Of a DNA stretch of 64,000 bases, positions 8,301 to 15,341 are shown piece after piece. The stretch's first letter is position 1. Every line of letters begins with the position of its first letter. This DNA is from Pseudopedobacter beijingensis (GTDB taxonomy: Bacteria > Bacteroidota > Bacteroidia > Sphingobacteriales > Sphingobacteriaceae). The stretch lies in assembly GCF_042678145.1 (NCBI RefSeq), contig NZ_JBHUDG010000001.1, forward strand, positions 186,001 through 250,000, written 5' to 3'. The notes under the pieces were generated by a model that made no database searches, was not told the DNA's origin, and was given only the letters and a program-made list of their open reading frames with translations. Position numbers and translations under genes: made by a program.

Positions 8301-9269
8301 TTAATTAGCCTTGAAAAGGCTGTCCACAAACTCCCTTTTGTTAAAAAGCTGTAGATCCGTCATTTTTTCGCCTACACCAATATATTTAACAGGTATTTTA
8401 AATTGATCTGATATTCCTATCACAACACCACCTTTGGCTGTTCCATCAAGCTTAGTGAGTGCAAGGGCATTCACATCCGTAGCTTGCGTAAATTGCTTGC
8501 ACTGTTCTATGGCGTTTTGTCCGGTCGAAGCATCCAAAACCAATAATATTTCATGAGGAGCTCCGGGAACCACCTTATTCATTACATTTTTAATTTTAGA
8601 AAGCTCGTTCATTAAACCAACTTTATTGTGTAGTCGGCCGGCAGTATCAATAATGGCAATATCTTCATTATTGGCTACGGCAGACTGTAGGGTGTCAAAC
8701 GCAACAGAAGCCGGATCCGCATTCATACCCTGGGAAACCACTCTCACATCAACCCGTTCGCCCCAAAGTTTTATCTGGTCAACAGCAGCAGCTCTAAAAG
8801 TGTCAGCAGCACCAAGTACCACCTTATTACCTGCTTCTTTCAGTTGATGGGCCAGTTTTCCTATGGTAGTAGTTTTTCCAACACCGTTAACCCCCACAAC
8901 CATAATGACATAAGGTTTTTTGCCAGAATAGTTAAACTGCTCAAAGTCCGAAGAATTATTCTCTTCCAATAAAGCCTGGATTTCCTCCTTTAAGATTTGG
9001 TTAAGTTCAGAGGCATTAAGGTATTTATCTTTAGCAACCCTGTTCTCTATTCTTTCGATGATTTTAAGGGTAGTACTAACCCCTACGTCAGAAGTAACCA
9101 AAATTTCTTCCAGTTCATCAAGTACCTCTTCATCTACTGTAGATTTTCCCAATACAGCCTTTCCAATTTTGGAGAAAAAGCTATCCTTGGTTTTCTCAAG
9201 GCCTTTATCCAAAGCCTCTTGTTCTTCAACCGTTTTATCTTTCTTTTTAAAGAAATCAAATAATCCCAT
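8301..9269 (-). CDS. ftsY: Signal recognition particle receptor FtsY
   Basis: This 322-residue SRP GTPase docks SRP-ribosome complexes at the inner membrane. It has a short charged N-terminus (MGLFDFFKKKDK) instead of the long acidic A domain of E. coli, then the helical N domain and the G domain. The P-loop is GVNGVGKTTTIGKLA near residue 130. Other G-domain motifs are DTFRAAAVDQ, DTAGR, TKLDGTAKGG and a C-terminal GVGEKMTDLQLF. The short A domain is usual in Bacteroidota. It is separated from the ribosomal-protein cluster by a strong terminator. Confidence 0.97.
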   Translation of the reverse strand: MGLFDFFKKKDKTVEEQEALDKGLEKTKDSFFSKIGKAVLGKSTVDEEVLDELEEILVTSDVGVSTTLKIIERIENRVAKDKYLNASELNQILKEEIQALLEENNSSDFEQFNYSGKKPYVIMVVGVNGVGKTTTIGKLAHQLKEAGNKVVLGAADTFRAAAVDQIKLWGERVDVRVVSQGMNADPASVAFDTLQSAVANNEDIAIIDTAGRLHNKVGLMNELSKIKNVMNKVVPGAPHEILLVLDASTGQNAIEQCKQFTQATDVNALALTKLDGTAKGGVVIGISDQFKIPVKYIGVGEKMTDLQLFNKREFVDSLFKAN

Positions 9270-9286
9270 AGTGAAACAAAATTAAA

Positions 9287-9318
9287 CAAAAAAAGCCATT
9301 CCAAAGGTCGGAACGGCT
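9287..9318 (-). terminator. Intrinsic terminator after the rpmB-rpmG-DUF4295 cluster
   Basis: The 9-bp stem (9294-9302 with 9310-9318, one G-T pair) is followed on the minus strand by seven T residues. It sits between the DUF4295 stop and the ftsY start, so it should end most ribosomal-protein transcription before ftsY. Confidence 0.85.
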
Positions 9319-9338
9319 CTAATATCGGTAATATTTAA

Positions 9339-9509
9339 TTACAATGCACCCTTTTGTGCTTCTGCAATTGTTTCTTTGATGTTATCGTTATGAGCGATTG
9401 ATTCTTTAAAAGAGTAAGCTCCGGTTTTTTGTGATTTTACCATTGTAATCACTTTAGAGAACTCTTTTCCAGTTCCTTTTTTCAAGGTAGCAACAACTTT
9501 CTTTGCCAT
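9339..9509 (-). CDS. DUF4295 family small basic protein
   Basis: A 56-residue ORF reads MAKKVVATLKKG at the start and IAEAQKGAL at the end. It is highly basic at the N-terminus and sits 37 bases downstream of rpmG. Small proteins of this family occur in this position in Bacteroidota and probably associate with the ribosome; function is not established. It ends just before a strong terminator, so it is the last gene of the rpmB-rpmG unit. Confidence 0.85.
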   Translation of the reverse strand: MAKKVVATLKKGTGKEFSKVITMVKSQKTGAYSFKESIAHNDNIKETIAEAQKGAL

Positions 9510-9546
9510 GTTAATTTATATTTTATTGCTAATAGGTAGCAGTTAA

Positions 9547-9735
9547 TTACTTAATTTCTTTATGTAAAGTTACTTTTCTCAAGACAGCGTTGAATTTTTT
9601 CATCTCTAGTCTTTCTGGAGTATTTTTACGGTTTTTAGTAGTGATATATCTGGAAGTTCCAGGCATACCGCTTTCTTTATGTTCAGTACATTCTAAGATA
9701 ACTTGAACTCTGTTTCCTTTACCTTTCTTAGCCAT
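9547..9735 (-). CDS. rpmG: 50S ribosomal protein L33
   Basis: The 62-residue protein begins MAKKGKGNRVQVILEC and contains RYITTKNRKNTPERLEMKKF, the L33 signature. It lacks the paired CxxC zinc ribbon found in some L33 types: the single Cys in ILEC has no partner, so this is a zinc-free form. It lies 27 bases downstream of rpmB, the usual order. Confidence 0.96.
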   Translation of the reverse strand: MAKKGKGNRVQVILECTEHKESGMPGTSRYITTKNRKNTPERLEMKKFNAVLRKVTLHKEIK

Positions 9736-9762
9736 TTCTATTCGGTGTTAAAAGTCTTAAAA

Positions 9763-9996
9763 TTAAATAGATCCTTTTTTAATGAATCTGTTGATAGCCT
9801 CGGTGATACCGATTTTATTAATTGTTTTAATCGCTGAAGTAGAAACTCTTAAAGTAATCCAACGATCCTCTTCAGGAATATAAAATTTCTTTAATTGAAG
9901 GTTAGGATAAAACTTGCGGAGCGTTTTCACGTTTGAGTGAGAAACGTGATGACCTTTCATTGCTGCTTTTCCTGTTAAATCACAAATTCTTGACAT
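9763..9996 (-). CDS. rpmB: 50S ribosomal protein L28
   Basis: The 77-residue protein begins MSRICDLTGKAAMKGHHVSHSN and contains the L28 core RKFYPNLQLKKFYIPEEDRW and VSTSAIKTINKIG. It is the first gene of the rpmB-rpmG-DUF4295 unit, with a candidate promoter about 55 bases upstream. Confidence 0.97.
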   Translation of the reverse strand: MSRICDLTGKAAMKGHHVSHSNVKTLRKFYPNLQLKKFYIPEEDRWITLRVSTSAIKTINKIGITEAINRFIKKGSI

Positions 9997-10327
9997 GACT
10001 ATAATCGTGTTTTTTCTATTAAAACTCAGTTGCCTCTTTACAAAGAGTCCGCAAATATCGGAAATAAAAAATTAATGAGCAATAGAAGTTTGAAAATATT
10101 TTAAAGTATTTTTTCTATAGCTTCAAACCTCAGGATAATAGCTTGTATTACATTAAAATAGCTGTAACAAATATAAAAATAAATGTTTGTTGGTTGCAGT
10201 TTTTATTTTTGGTATATAGGTGTAAAAGGAGATCTGCTGTTAAAAAAAATATTCATCTCAGCTTTCTGGTGCTGTACAGAGGTGGTGCAAGTCAGGGGAA
10301 TTGGTTTATACCAAAGACAGAGCTTGT
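9997..10327. other. Intergenic region, no gene seen
   Basis: This is the divergent spacer between rpmB (-) and cstA (+). Apart from the candidate rpmB -7 element, I see no conserved feature up to the phased repeat at 10328. A short ORF over 10143-10385 has no recognisable composition and runs into the repeat, so I regard it as chance. Confidence 0.5.
10052..10059 (-). promoter_or_regulatory. Candidate -7 element for rpmB
   Basis: The minus strand reads GATATTTG, one mismatch from the Bacteroidota -7 consensus TAnnTTTG, about 56 bases upstream of the rpmB ATG. No clean -33 TTTG is seen at the expected spacing. Confidence 0.35.
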
Positions 10328-10523
10328 TCTGCGTTTTATCTGCGTTTTTCTTACTGTTTTCCTACAGGGCGTAAGACAAACGTAAGAGGAACGTAAGCCA
10401 TACGTAAGAGAAACGTAGGAAAGACGTAAGAGGATCGTAAGACAAACGTAAGAGCAACTAAGGAGATGGTAGGGAAGAGTGTGAGAGTATTAAGGGAAAA
10501 ACGTAGAAGAGATGTAAGATGAT
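10328..10523. repeat. 11-nt-phased degenerate repeat with inverted arms
   Basis: Right arm: 14 consecutive 11-nt units from 10370 to 10523. Clear CGTAAGA-type units begin at 10370, 10381, 10392, 10403, 10425, 10436 and 10447; degenerate units with the same period continue to 10523. Left arm: four 11-nt units, 10328-10371, in the opposite orientation (TCTGCGTTTTA, TCTGCGTTTTT, CTTACTGTTTT, CCTACAGGGCG). The reverse complement of the left arm aligns well with 10415-10457, so the transcript could fold into a long imperfect hairpin. It is non-coding in all frames, since 11 is not a multiple of three and no ORF spans it. Function unknown. Confidence 0.8.
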
Positions 10524-10733
10524 AGTTGTAAATAATGAATTCTTGAAAACTTTAATGGTTTTATTATAGGGCTTTATCGGTAGAGATATCGATGTATTAA
10601 TTTAAAGTATTTTATTTATATTAGGCATGTTTTTAAAATATTTTAATAATAAGCGGAATTTGCTTTACCTTTATAGGTGGTTAGTTTTAGCTAAGTTGTA
10701 TTCGAGTTATTGTAAACTATTTTAATTGAAAAA

Positions 10734-12575
10734 ATGGAATTTTTAAACGGGGTTAATGCCCTTACGTTGGTTTTTGTATCACTACTTATTTTTGCTATAG
10801 CCTACCGGTTTTATGGGATATTTATCGCGAATAAGGTACTCAGGCTAAATGCCGGAAATGTTACCCCCGCATTGGAATTTGCAGATGGTAAAGATTATGT
10901 AGCAACCAATAAAAATGTGCTTTTTGGACATCACTTTGCTGCTATAGCTGCTGCAGGTCCATTAGTAGGTCCAGTGTTAGCGGCTCAATTTGGTTATCTT
11001 CCCGGAACCTTGTGGATACTGATAGGTTGTGTGCTTGCCGGAGGTGTACATGATATGGTGGTGTTGTTTGCGTCTGTAAGACATAAAGGTGAAAGTCTTG
11101 CTACCATCGCAGGAAAGGAAATAGGTAAGGGGACAGGACTGATAGCCGGTTTTGCTATTCTGTTTATCTTGATTTTAACTCTGGCCGGACTATCGCTGGC
11201 TTGTATCAGTGCCATGCATGAAGCATCGTGGTCTCTGTTTACAGTGATTGCGACCATGCCCATTGCCATTATCATGGGACTGATCATGCGCTACCGGAAA
11301 GACAGCGTAACCTTAGCCAGTATCCTGGGCGGTATCCTGCTGATCGCAGCCATCATCGGTGGACACGAGCTGATGCAGCTCAAAGAAATTAGCAGCCTGT
11401 TCCACTGGCGGATAGAAACCATATCTATAGCTATTACAGTATATGGATTTTTGGCTTCAGTATTGCCAGTATGGTTTCTGTTGGTTCCCAGAGATTATTT
11501 GTCGACTTATCTAAAAATTGGAACTATACTGATGCTGGCAATAGGGGTTGTTTTTGTACATCCTACCTTGCAAATGCCGGCAATTACACAATTTGTCAGC
11601 GGGGGAGGCCCGATAATAGGAGGCCCTGTTATGCCATTTATTTTTATTGTAATAGCTTGTGGAGCTATTTCGGGTTTCCATGCAGTAATAGCAACCGGAA
11701 CCACACCTAAAATGCTGACCAACGAAAAGGAAATTCTTTTTGTGGGATACGGAGCCATGTTGGTAGAAGGCTTTGTGGCTTTGATGGCTTTAATTGCAGC
11801 CTGTACATTGGTTCCGGGAGATTACTTTGCCATTAATACCCCCAAAGAATTATACGAAACTTTTATAGCCCAGAACCCTGATTTACAAGCAGTGGAGCTT
11901 GCTCATTTTAGCGAAAAGATTGGAGTGGACCTTCAGGGTAGGACCGGAGGTGCGGTATCGCTTGCTGTCGGCATGGCTCATATTTTCAATAAAATACCTT
12001 TTATGGATGAAGTGATGGCCTATTGGTATAATTTTGCTATTATGTTCGAAGCGGTATTTATCCTGACGGCGATAGATGCAGGAACGCGGGTAGGCAGGTT
12101 CTTTTTACAGGAAATGCTGGGCAGTGTAGTTCCAAAGTTTAACGACAAAAACTGGATGCCGGGCATTATTATCAGCAGTTTATTGTTTACTTTTTCGTGG
12201 GGATATTTGGTTTATACCGGAAATGTAAGCAGTATATGGCCATTGTTCGGTATCAGTAATCAGTTGCTGGCAGCCTGCGGATTGATCGTTTGTACTACGA
12301 TGTTGATCCGGATGAACAGGAAGAAATATGCCTTATGCGCAGCTATACCGGGAGTTTTTATGGCTTTGATAACCTTTTGGGCAGGTTACGAACAGGTAGT
12401 AAATGTTTATTTTCCTAAAGCACAGTATCTGTTGGCTTCTCTGGCCATATTGGCTATGATCTTAATGCTGGTGGTATTTGTAAATACCTTTAAAAAATGG
12501 TATCAATTATTAAATCTTAAAGCAGATAAAGTTGATTATTACGGAGACACTGTTAAAGAGCTGGTGGAGCGGTAG
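10734..12575 (+). CDS. cstA: Carbon starvation protein CstA-type peptide/pyruvate transporter
   Basis: This 613-residue, highly hydrophobic inner-membrane protein matches the CstA family. Motifs include the start LVFVSLLIFAIAYRFYGIFIANK, the conserved VLFGHHFAAIAAAGPLVGPVLAAQFGYLPG, GGVHDMVVLFASVRHKG and a C-terminal FGISNQLLAA. Some fifteen membrane segments are apparent. Family members take up peptides or pyruvate. It is shorter than E. coli CstA (about 700 residues), as is usual for the short subfamily. The preceding 700 bases hold no gene but contain the 11-nt repeat. It is followed by an organic-acid block on the same strand. Confidence 0.93.
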   Translation: MEFLNGVNALTLVFVSLLIFAIAYRFYGIFIANKVLRLNAGNVTPALEFADGKDYVATNKNVLFGHHFAAIAAAGPLVGPVLAAQFGYLPGTLWILIGCVLAGGVHDMVVLFASVRHKGESLATIAGKEIGKGTGLIAGFAILFILILTLAGLSLACISAMHEASWSLFTVIATMPIAIIMGLIMRYRKDSVTLASILGGILLIAAIIGGHELMQLKEISSLFHWRIETISIAITVYGFLASVLPVWFLLVPRDYLSTYLKIGTILMLAIGVVFVHPTLQMPAITQFVSGGGPIIGGPVMPFIFIVIACGAISGFHAVIATGTTPKMLTNEKEILFVGYGAMLVEGFVALMALIAACTLVPGDYFAINTPKELYETFIAQNPDLQAVELAHFSEKIGVDLQGRTGGAVSLAVGMAHIFNKIPFMDEVMAYWYNFAIMFEAVFILTAIDAGTRVGRFFLQEMLGSVVPKFNDKNWMPGIIISSLLFTFSWGYLVYTGNVSSIWPLFGISNQLLAACGLIVCTTMLIRMNRKKYALCAAIPGVFMALITFWAGYEQVVNVYFPKAQYLLASLAILAMILMLVVFVNTFKKWYQLLNLKADKVDYYGDTVKELVER

Positions 12576-12775
12576 GTATATAACGTTTGTTTGATGGTTG
12601 ATAAGTTTTTTAAGTTAGTGGTTTTGTAAGGTCTTTATGCTAATTTATTAGTTGTTAAAAGATATCTGACATACTTCTTTACATCATATCTTGTTTAAAG
12701 TCAAATATATTGTGTGTAGTAATATTTGTTTATTGCTAAATTAATATATATTTGGTTAAATAATATATATATCAT

Positions 12776-13204
12776 ATGAGTTTGTCCAATAAATCAGGTA
12801 ATTGTCCCAGATGTGCTTCTGAAGAAATTGTTAAAAGTGGATTTGTAAACGATAACCAGCGATTTAAATGTAAAACTTGTAATTACTTTTTTACCGTAGA
12901 TAAATTAGGTAAAAAAATAGATAACTACTATGTAATTAAGTGTTTGCAATTGTATTTGGAAGGTGTTTCTTATCGGGAAATAGAAAGGATACTAGGTATT
13001 AGCCATGTTACGGCAATGAATATTGTTAAAAAGCATATTGTCTGTAAGCCAGAACAGAATAAATATAAACCTACTTACAAAATTCTTAAATATCAGGAAC
13101 TTTTAGATTATTATGCCCAGGAAGATAATATAAAAGGCAAGGGGATGATAGTGACTGAGTTGGGTGACAAATATATGTTAATAAGCTGGGAACGCTTTAA
13201 ATAA
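12776..13204 (+). CDS. Solo InsA-like zinc-finger/HTH protein (no transposase catalytic domain)
   Basis: This 142-residue protein has an N-terminal zinc ribbon (C10-P-R-C13 and C32-K-T-C35), as in the InsA/IS1 DNA-binding module. A helix-turn-helix follows at about residues 64-87 (VSYREIERILGISHVTAMNIV). The rest (residues 88-142, ending TELGDKYMLISWERFK) has no DDE motif. No terminal inverted repeats, InsB frame or target duplication are visible around it, so it does not look like a live insertion sequence. It lies between cstA and the MFS/sensor-kinase/acs block, which suggests a domesticated transcription factor. It may still be a stray transposase fragment, but the intact ORF argues against that. 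Confidence 0.75.
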   Translation: MSLSNKSGNCPRCASEEIVKSGFVNDNQRFKCKTCNYFFTVDKLGKKIDNYYVIKCLQLYLEGVSYREIERILGISHVTAMNIVKKHIVCKPEQNKYKPTYKILKYQELLDYYAQEDNIKGKGMIVTELGDKYMLISWERFK

Positions 13205-13331
13205 TTTTTTTTGTATATATTGTTAACAGATGTATATACTGTTTTTGCATTTCTGTATACTTATTTTAAAATTTAATAAAATTTAGAATCACCAATTATT
13301 CTGAATTTTCAACTAAACCTAAATTTGAGTT

Positions 13332-14891
13332 ATGGAAAAAACACTTTCTAAAGAAAAGGAGAGTAACAGAAACCTTTGGAAAATTATCGGCGTATCCTCC
13401 GCAGGAACGTTAATCGAATGGTATGATTTTTACATCTTCGGTAGTTTGGCGGTTATCATCGCTACAAAATTCTTTCCGCAAGACAATCCTACAGCGGCTT
13501 TTCTTTCAACATTGGCAACATTTGCCGCAGGCTTTGTAGTGCGTCCGTTTGGCGCCCTATTTTTTGGTCGTTTGGGCGATATCATTGGAAGAAAATACAC
13601 CTTTATGGTAACGTTGTTATTAATGGGGCTTTCTACTTTTGCTATTGGTTTAATTCCGGGATACGATACCATCGGTTTCGCAGCTCCTATTCTTGTATTA
13701 ATATTAAGGTTATTACAAGGCTTGGCATTGGGAGGCGAGTACGGAGGGGCAGCAACTTATGTAGCTGAACATTCTGAACCTAATAAAAGAGGGTTACGTA
13801 CTTCATGGATACAGACAACAGCTACCATTGGTCTTTTTATCTCTCTATTTGTTATTCTGATTACCAGAAACTCTATGGACAAGGCTTCTTTTGAAGATTG
13901 GGGATGGCGTGTGCCATTTTTACTGTCTATTGTTATGGTGGTAGTTTCTTATTTTATCAGAAGAAATATGGATGAATCGCCTTTATTTAAAAAGGCTAAA
14001 GCTGAAGGAAAAACCGTAGCAAATCCATTGAAAGAATCTTTTGGTAAAAAATATAATTTCAAATTTGTATTGCTTGCCCTTTTTGGTGCGGCTATGGGGC
14101 AGGGCGTAATATGGTATACCGGACAGTTTTATGCGTTGTCTTTTTTACAAACCGTATGCCACGTAGAGTTTGATCAAACCAATTATATTATTGCTACGGC
14201 ATTAATGATGGGAACCGGTTTTTTTGTGTTTTTTGGTTGGTTATCAGATAAGATTGGCAGGAAACCTATTATGCTGGGTGGAATGTTAATTGCTATTATT
14301 ACGTACCGTCCTATTTATGATAAAATTTACAAAACGGCAGATGTAGCCAATAAAATAGAGTTAAAAGATCAATCCGTTACAGATGTAACATACTCAATGG
14401 CTCATGAAAGTACAGACTCTTTGAAAGTGACTACACTTACCAAATATTATGAGGGTGGAACAACTTATCAGGAAATTACTACCGAAAATATGAGTAATAA
14501 CCATGCGACTTTAAAAAAGGTAACAAATCTTGATCAAGGTTCTTTCTGGGTTATAGTGTTACTGGTTTTTGTACAGGTTATTTATGTAGCCATGGTGTAT
14601 GGTCCAATTGCAGCATTCCTGGTGGAAATGTTTCCAACGAATATTCGCTATACTTCTATGTCTTTGCCTTATCACATAGGTAATGGTGTTTTTGGAGGTT
14701 TGTTACCTGCAATAGCTACTTATTTAGCAACCAAGGCTCAGTCAGCGAATGAGATAGCTGCGGCAGCAGGAAACGAACTGCCATTTGATAGACCATATCT
14801 GGAAGGGTTATGGTATCCGATTATTATTGCGGGAATTTCCTTCATTATCGGGTTACTCTACATCAATAACAATCAAAAAGTTAGAGAATAG
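13332..14891 (+). CDS. MFS transporter, metabolite:H+ symporter family
   Basis: A 519-residue, 12-TM major facilitator resembling ProP/ShiA/KgtP symporters. Motifs are GTLIEWYDFYIFGSLA (TM1), GRLGDIIGRKYT (loop 2-3), LQGLALGGEYGGAATYVAEH (TM4-5) and GWLSDKIGRKPIMLGG in the second half. An extra hydrophilic insert of about 85 residues (roughly 330-410, rich in T, S and K) lies between two late membrane segments and is probably periplasmic. It is followed by a 72-residue membrane protein, a second tiny membrane protein and the SSS-kinase. This context suggests uptake of a short organic acid such as acetate or propionate; that is inference. Confidence 0.9.
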   Translation: MEKTLSKEKESNRNLWKIIGVSSAGTLIEWYDFYIFGSLAVIIATKFFPQDNPTAAFLSTLATFAAGFVVRPFGALFFGRLGDIIGRKYTFMVTLLLMGLSTFAIGLIPGYDTIGFAAPILVLILRLLQGLALGGEYGGAATYVAEHSEPNKRGLRTSWIQTTATIGLFISLFVILITRNSMDKASFEDWGWRVPFLLSIVMVVVSYFIRRNMDESPLFKKAKAEGKTVANPLKESFGKKYNFKFVLLALFGAAMGQGVIWYTGQFYALSFLQTVCHVEFDQTNYIIATALMMGTGFFVFFGWLSDKIGRKPIMLGGMLIAIITYRPIYDKIYKTADVANKIELKDQSVTDVTYSMAHESTDSLKVTTLTKYYEGGTTYQEITTENMSNNHATLKKVTNLDQGSFWVIVLLVFVQVIYVAMVYGPIAAFLVEMFPTNIRYTSMSLPYHIGNGVFGGLLPAIATYLATKAQSANEIAAAAGNELPFDRPYLEGLWYPIIIAGISFIIGLLYINNNQKVRE

Positions 14892-14919
14892 GTTTTTGAA
14901 CATATAAAATAAGAAAGAC

Positions 14920-15138
14920 ATGAATTCAATTAGAAGAATATTAGGGATAGTTTGGATAATAGTTGGTTTAGTGGCAGGGTATTACCTGTTGGTAAGTCAG
15001 GCTTTGCCAAAATTTGCCGCAGGAACGACAGAAGATCTGGTGCCTGCAGTTATTTATACATTTATATTGATGCCAATCATATCCGGAGGAATGTTTGTGT
15101 TTGGCTTGTACTGTCTGCAGGGGGAGTACGATTTTTAA
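14920..15138 (+). CDS. Small two-TM protein (DUF6814-like), companion of the MFS transporter
   Basis: 72 residues with two predicted membrane helices (ILGIVWIIVGLVAGYYLLV, about residues 7-25, and VIYTFILMPIISGGMFVFGLYCL, about 44-67) joined by a short polar loop. It starts 28 bases after the MFS gene. Small proteins of this type occur next to such transporters in Bacteroidota, suggesting an accessory subunit, but no function is established. The family name is from memory and uncertain. Confidence 0.75.
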   Translation: MNSIRRILGIVWIIVGLVAGYYLLVSQALPKFAAGTTEDLVPAVIYTFILMPIISGGMFVFGLYCLQGEYDF

Positions 15139-15143
15139 AGGAA

Positions 15144-15338
15144 GTGAAAGAACGGTTGAAGAAAGAACGTATAGTATTACTGACTTTACTTTTTGTAGTA
15201 TTGATGGGGTATCCTATGCTTTCAATTTTCAACCGTTTAATTTTTATAAAGGACATTCCTTTATTGTATATCTATCTTTTTGGAGGGTGGATATTGATGA
15301 TTCTGGTTTTGTACATACTTTCTAAACGCAAATTCTGA
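15144..15338 (+). CDS. Tiny membrane protein upstream of SSS-histidine kinase
   Basis: The frame between the previous gene and the kinase encodes about 64 residues: a basic N-terminus (KERLKKER) and two hydrophobic segments (IVLLTLLFVVLMGYPMLSIF and IPLLYIYLFGGWILMILVLY). It has no ATG at a sensible place. GTG at 15144 or TTG at 15156 are candidates; the latter has an AGGA 13 bases upstream. A longer open frame from 14952 overlaps the previous gene and is not used. It stops 3 bases before the kinase ATG, so it is coupled. Similar small hydrophobic proteins precede sodium:solute symporters in many genomes. Confidence 0.6.
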   Translation: MKERLKKERIVLLTLLFVVLMGYPMLSIFNRLIFIKDIPLLYIYLFGGWILMILVLYILSKRKF

Positions 15339-15341
15339 TAG

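Noticed and set aside
10143..10385. 80-residue ORF in the cstA upstream region
   Set aside because: No family resemblance, odd composition, and it runs into the 11-nt repeat; a parallel frame is equally open. Likely chance.
10370..10523. CRISPR array
   Set aside because: Units are 11 nt, contiguous and degenerate, with no spacers and no cas genes nearby.
12776..13204. Active IS1-family insertion sequence
   Set aside because: No catalytic domain, no terminal inverted repeats and no second frame.
14952..15338. 128-residue frame covering both small membrane genes
   Set aside because: Its first 60 residues are the shifted frame of the clear 72-residue membrane protein. Only the last 64 residues look real, so a shorter gene is annotated.
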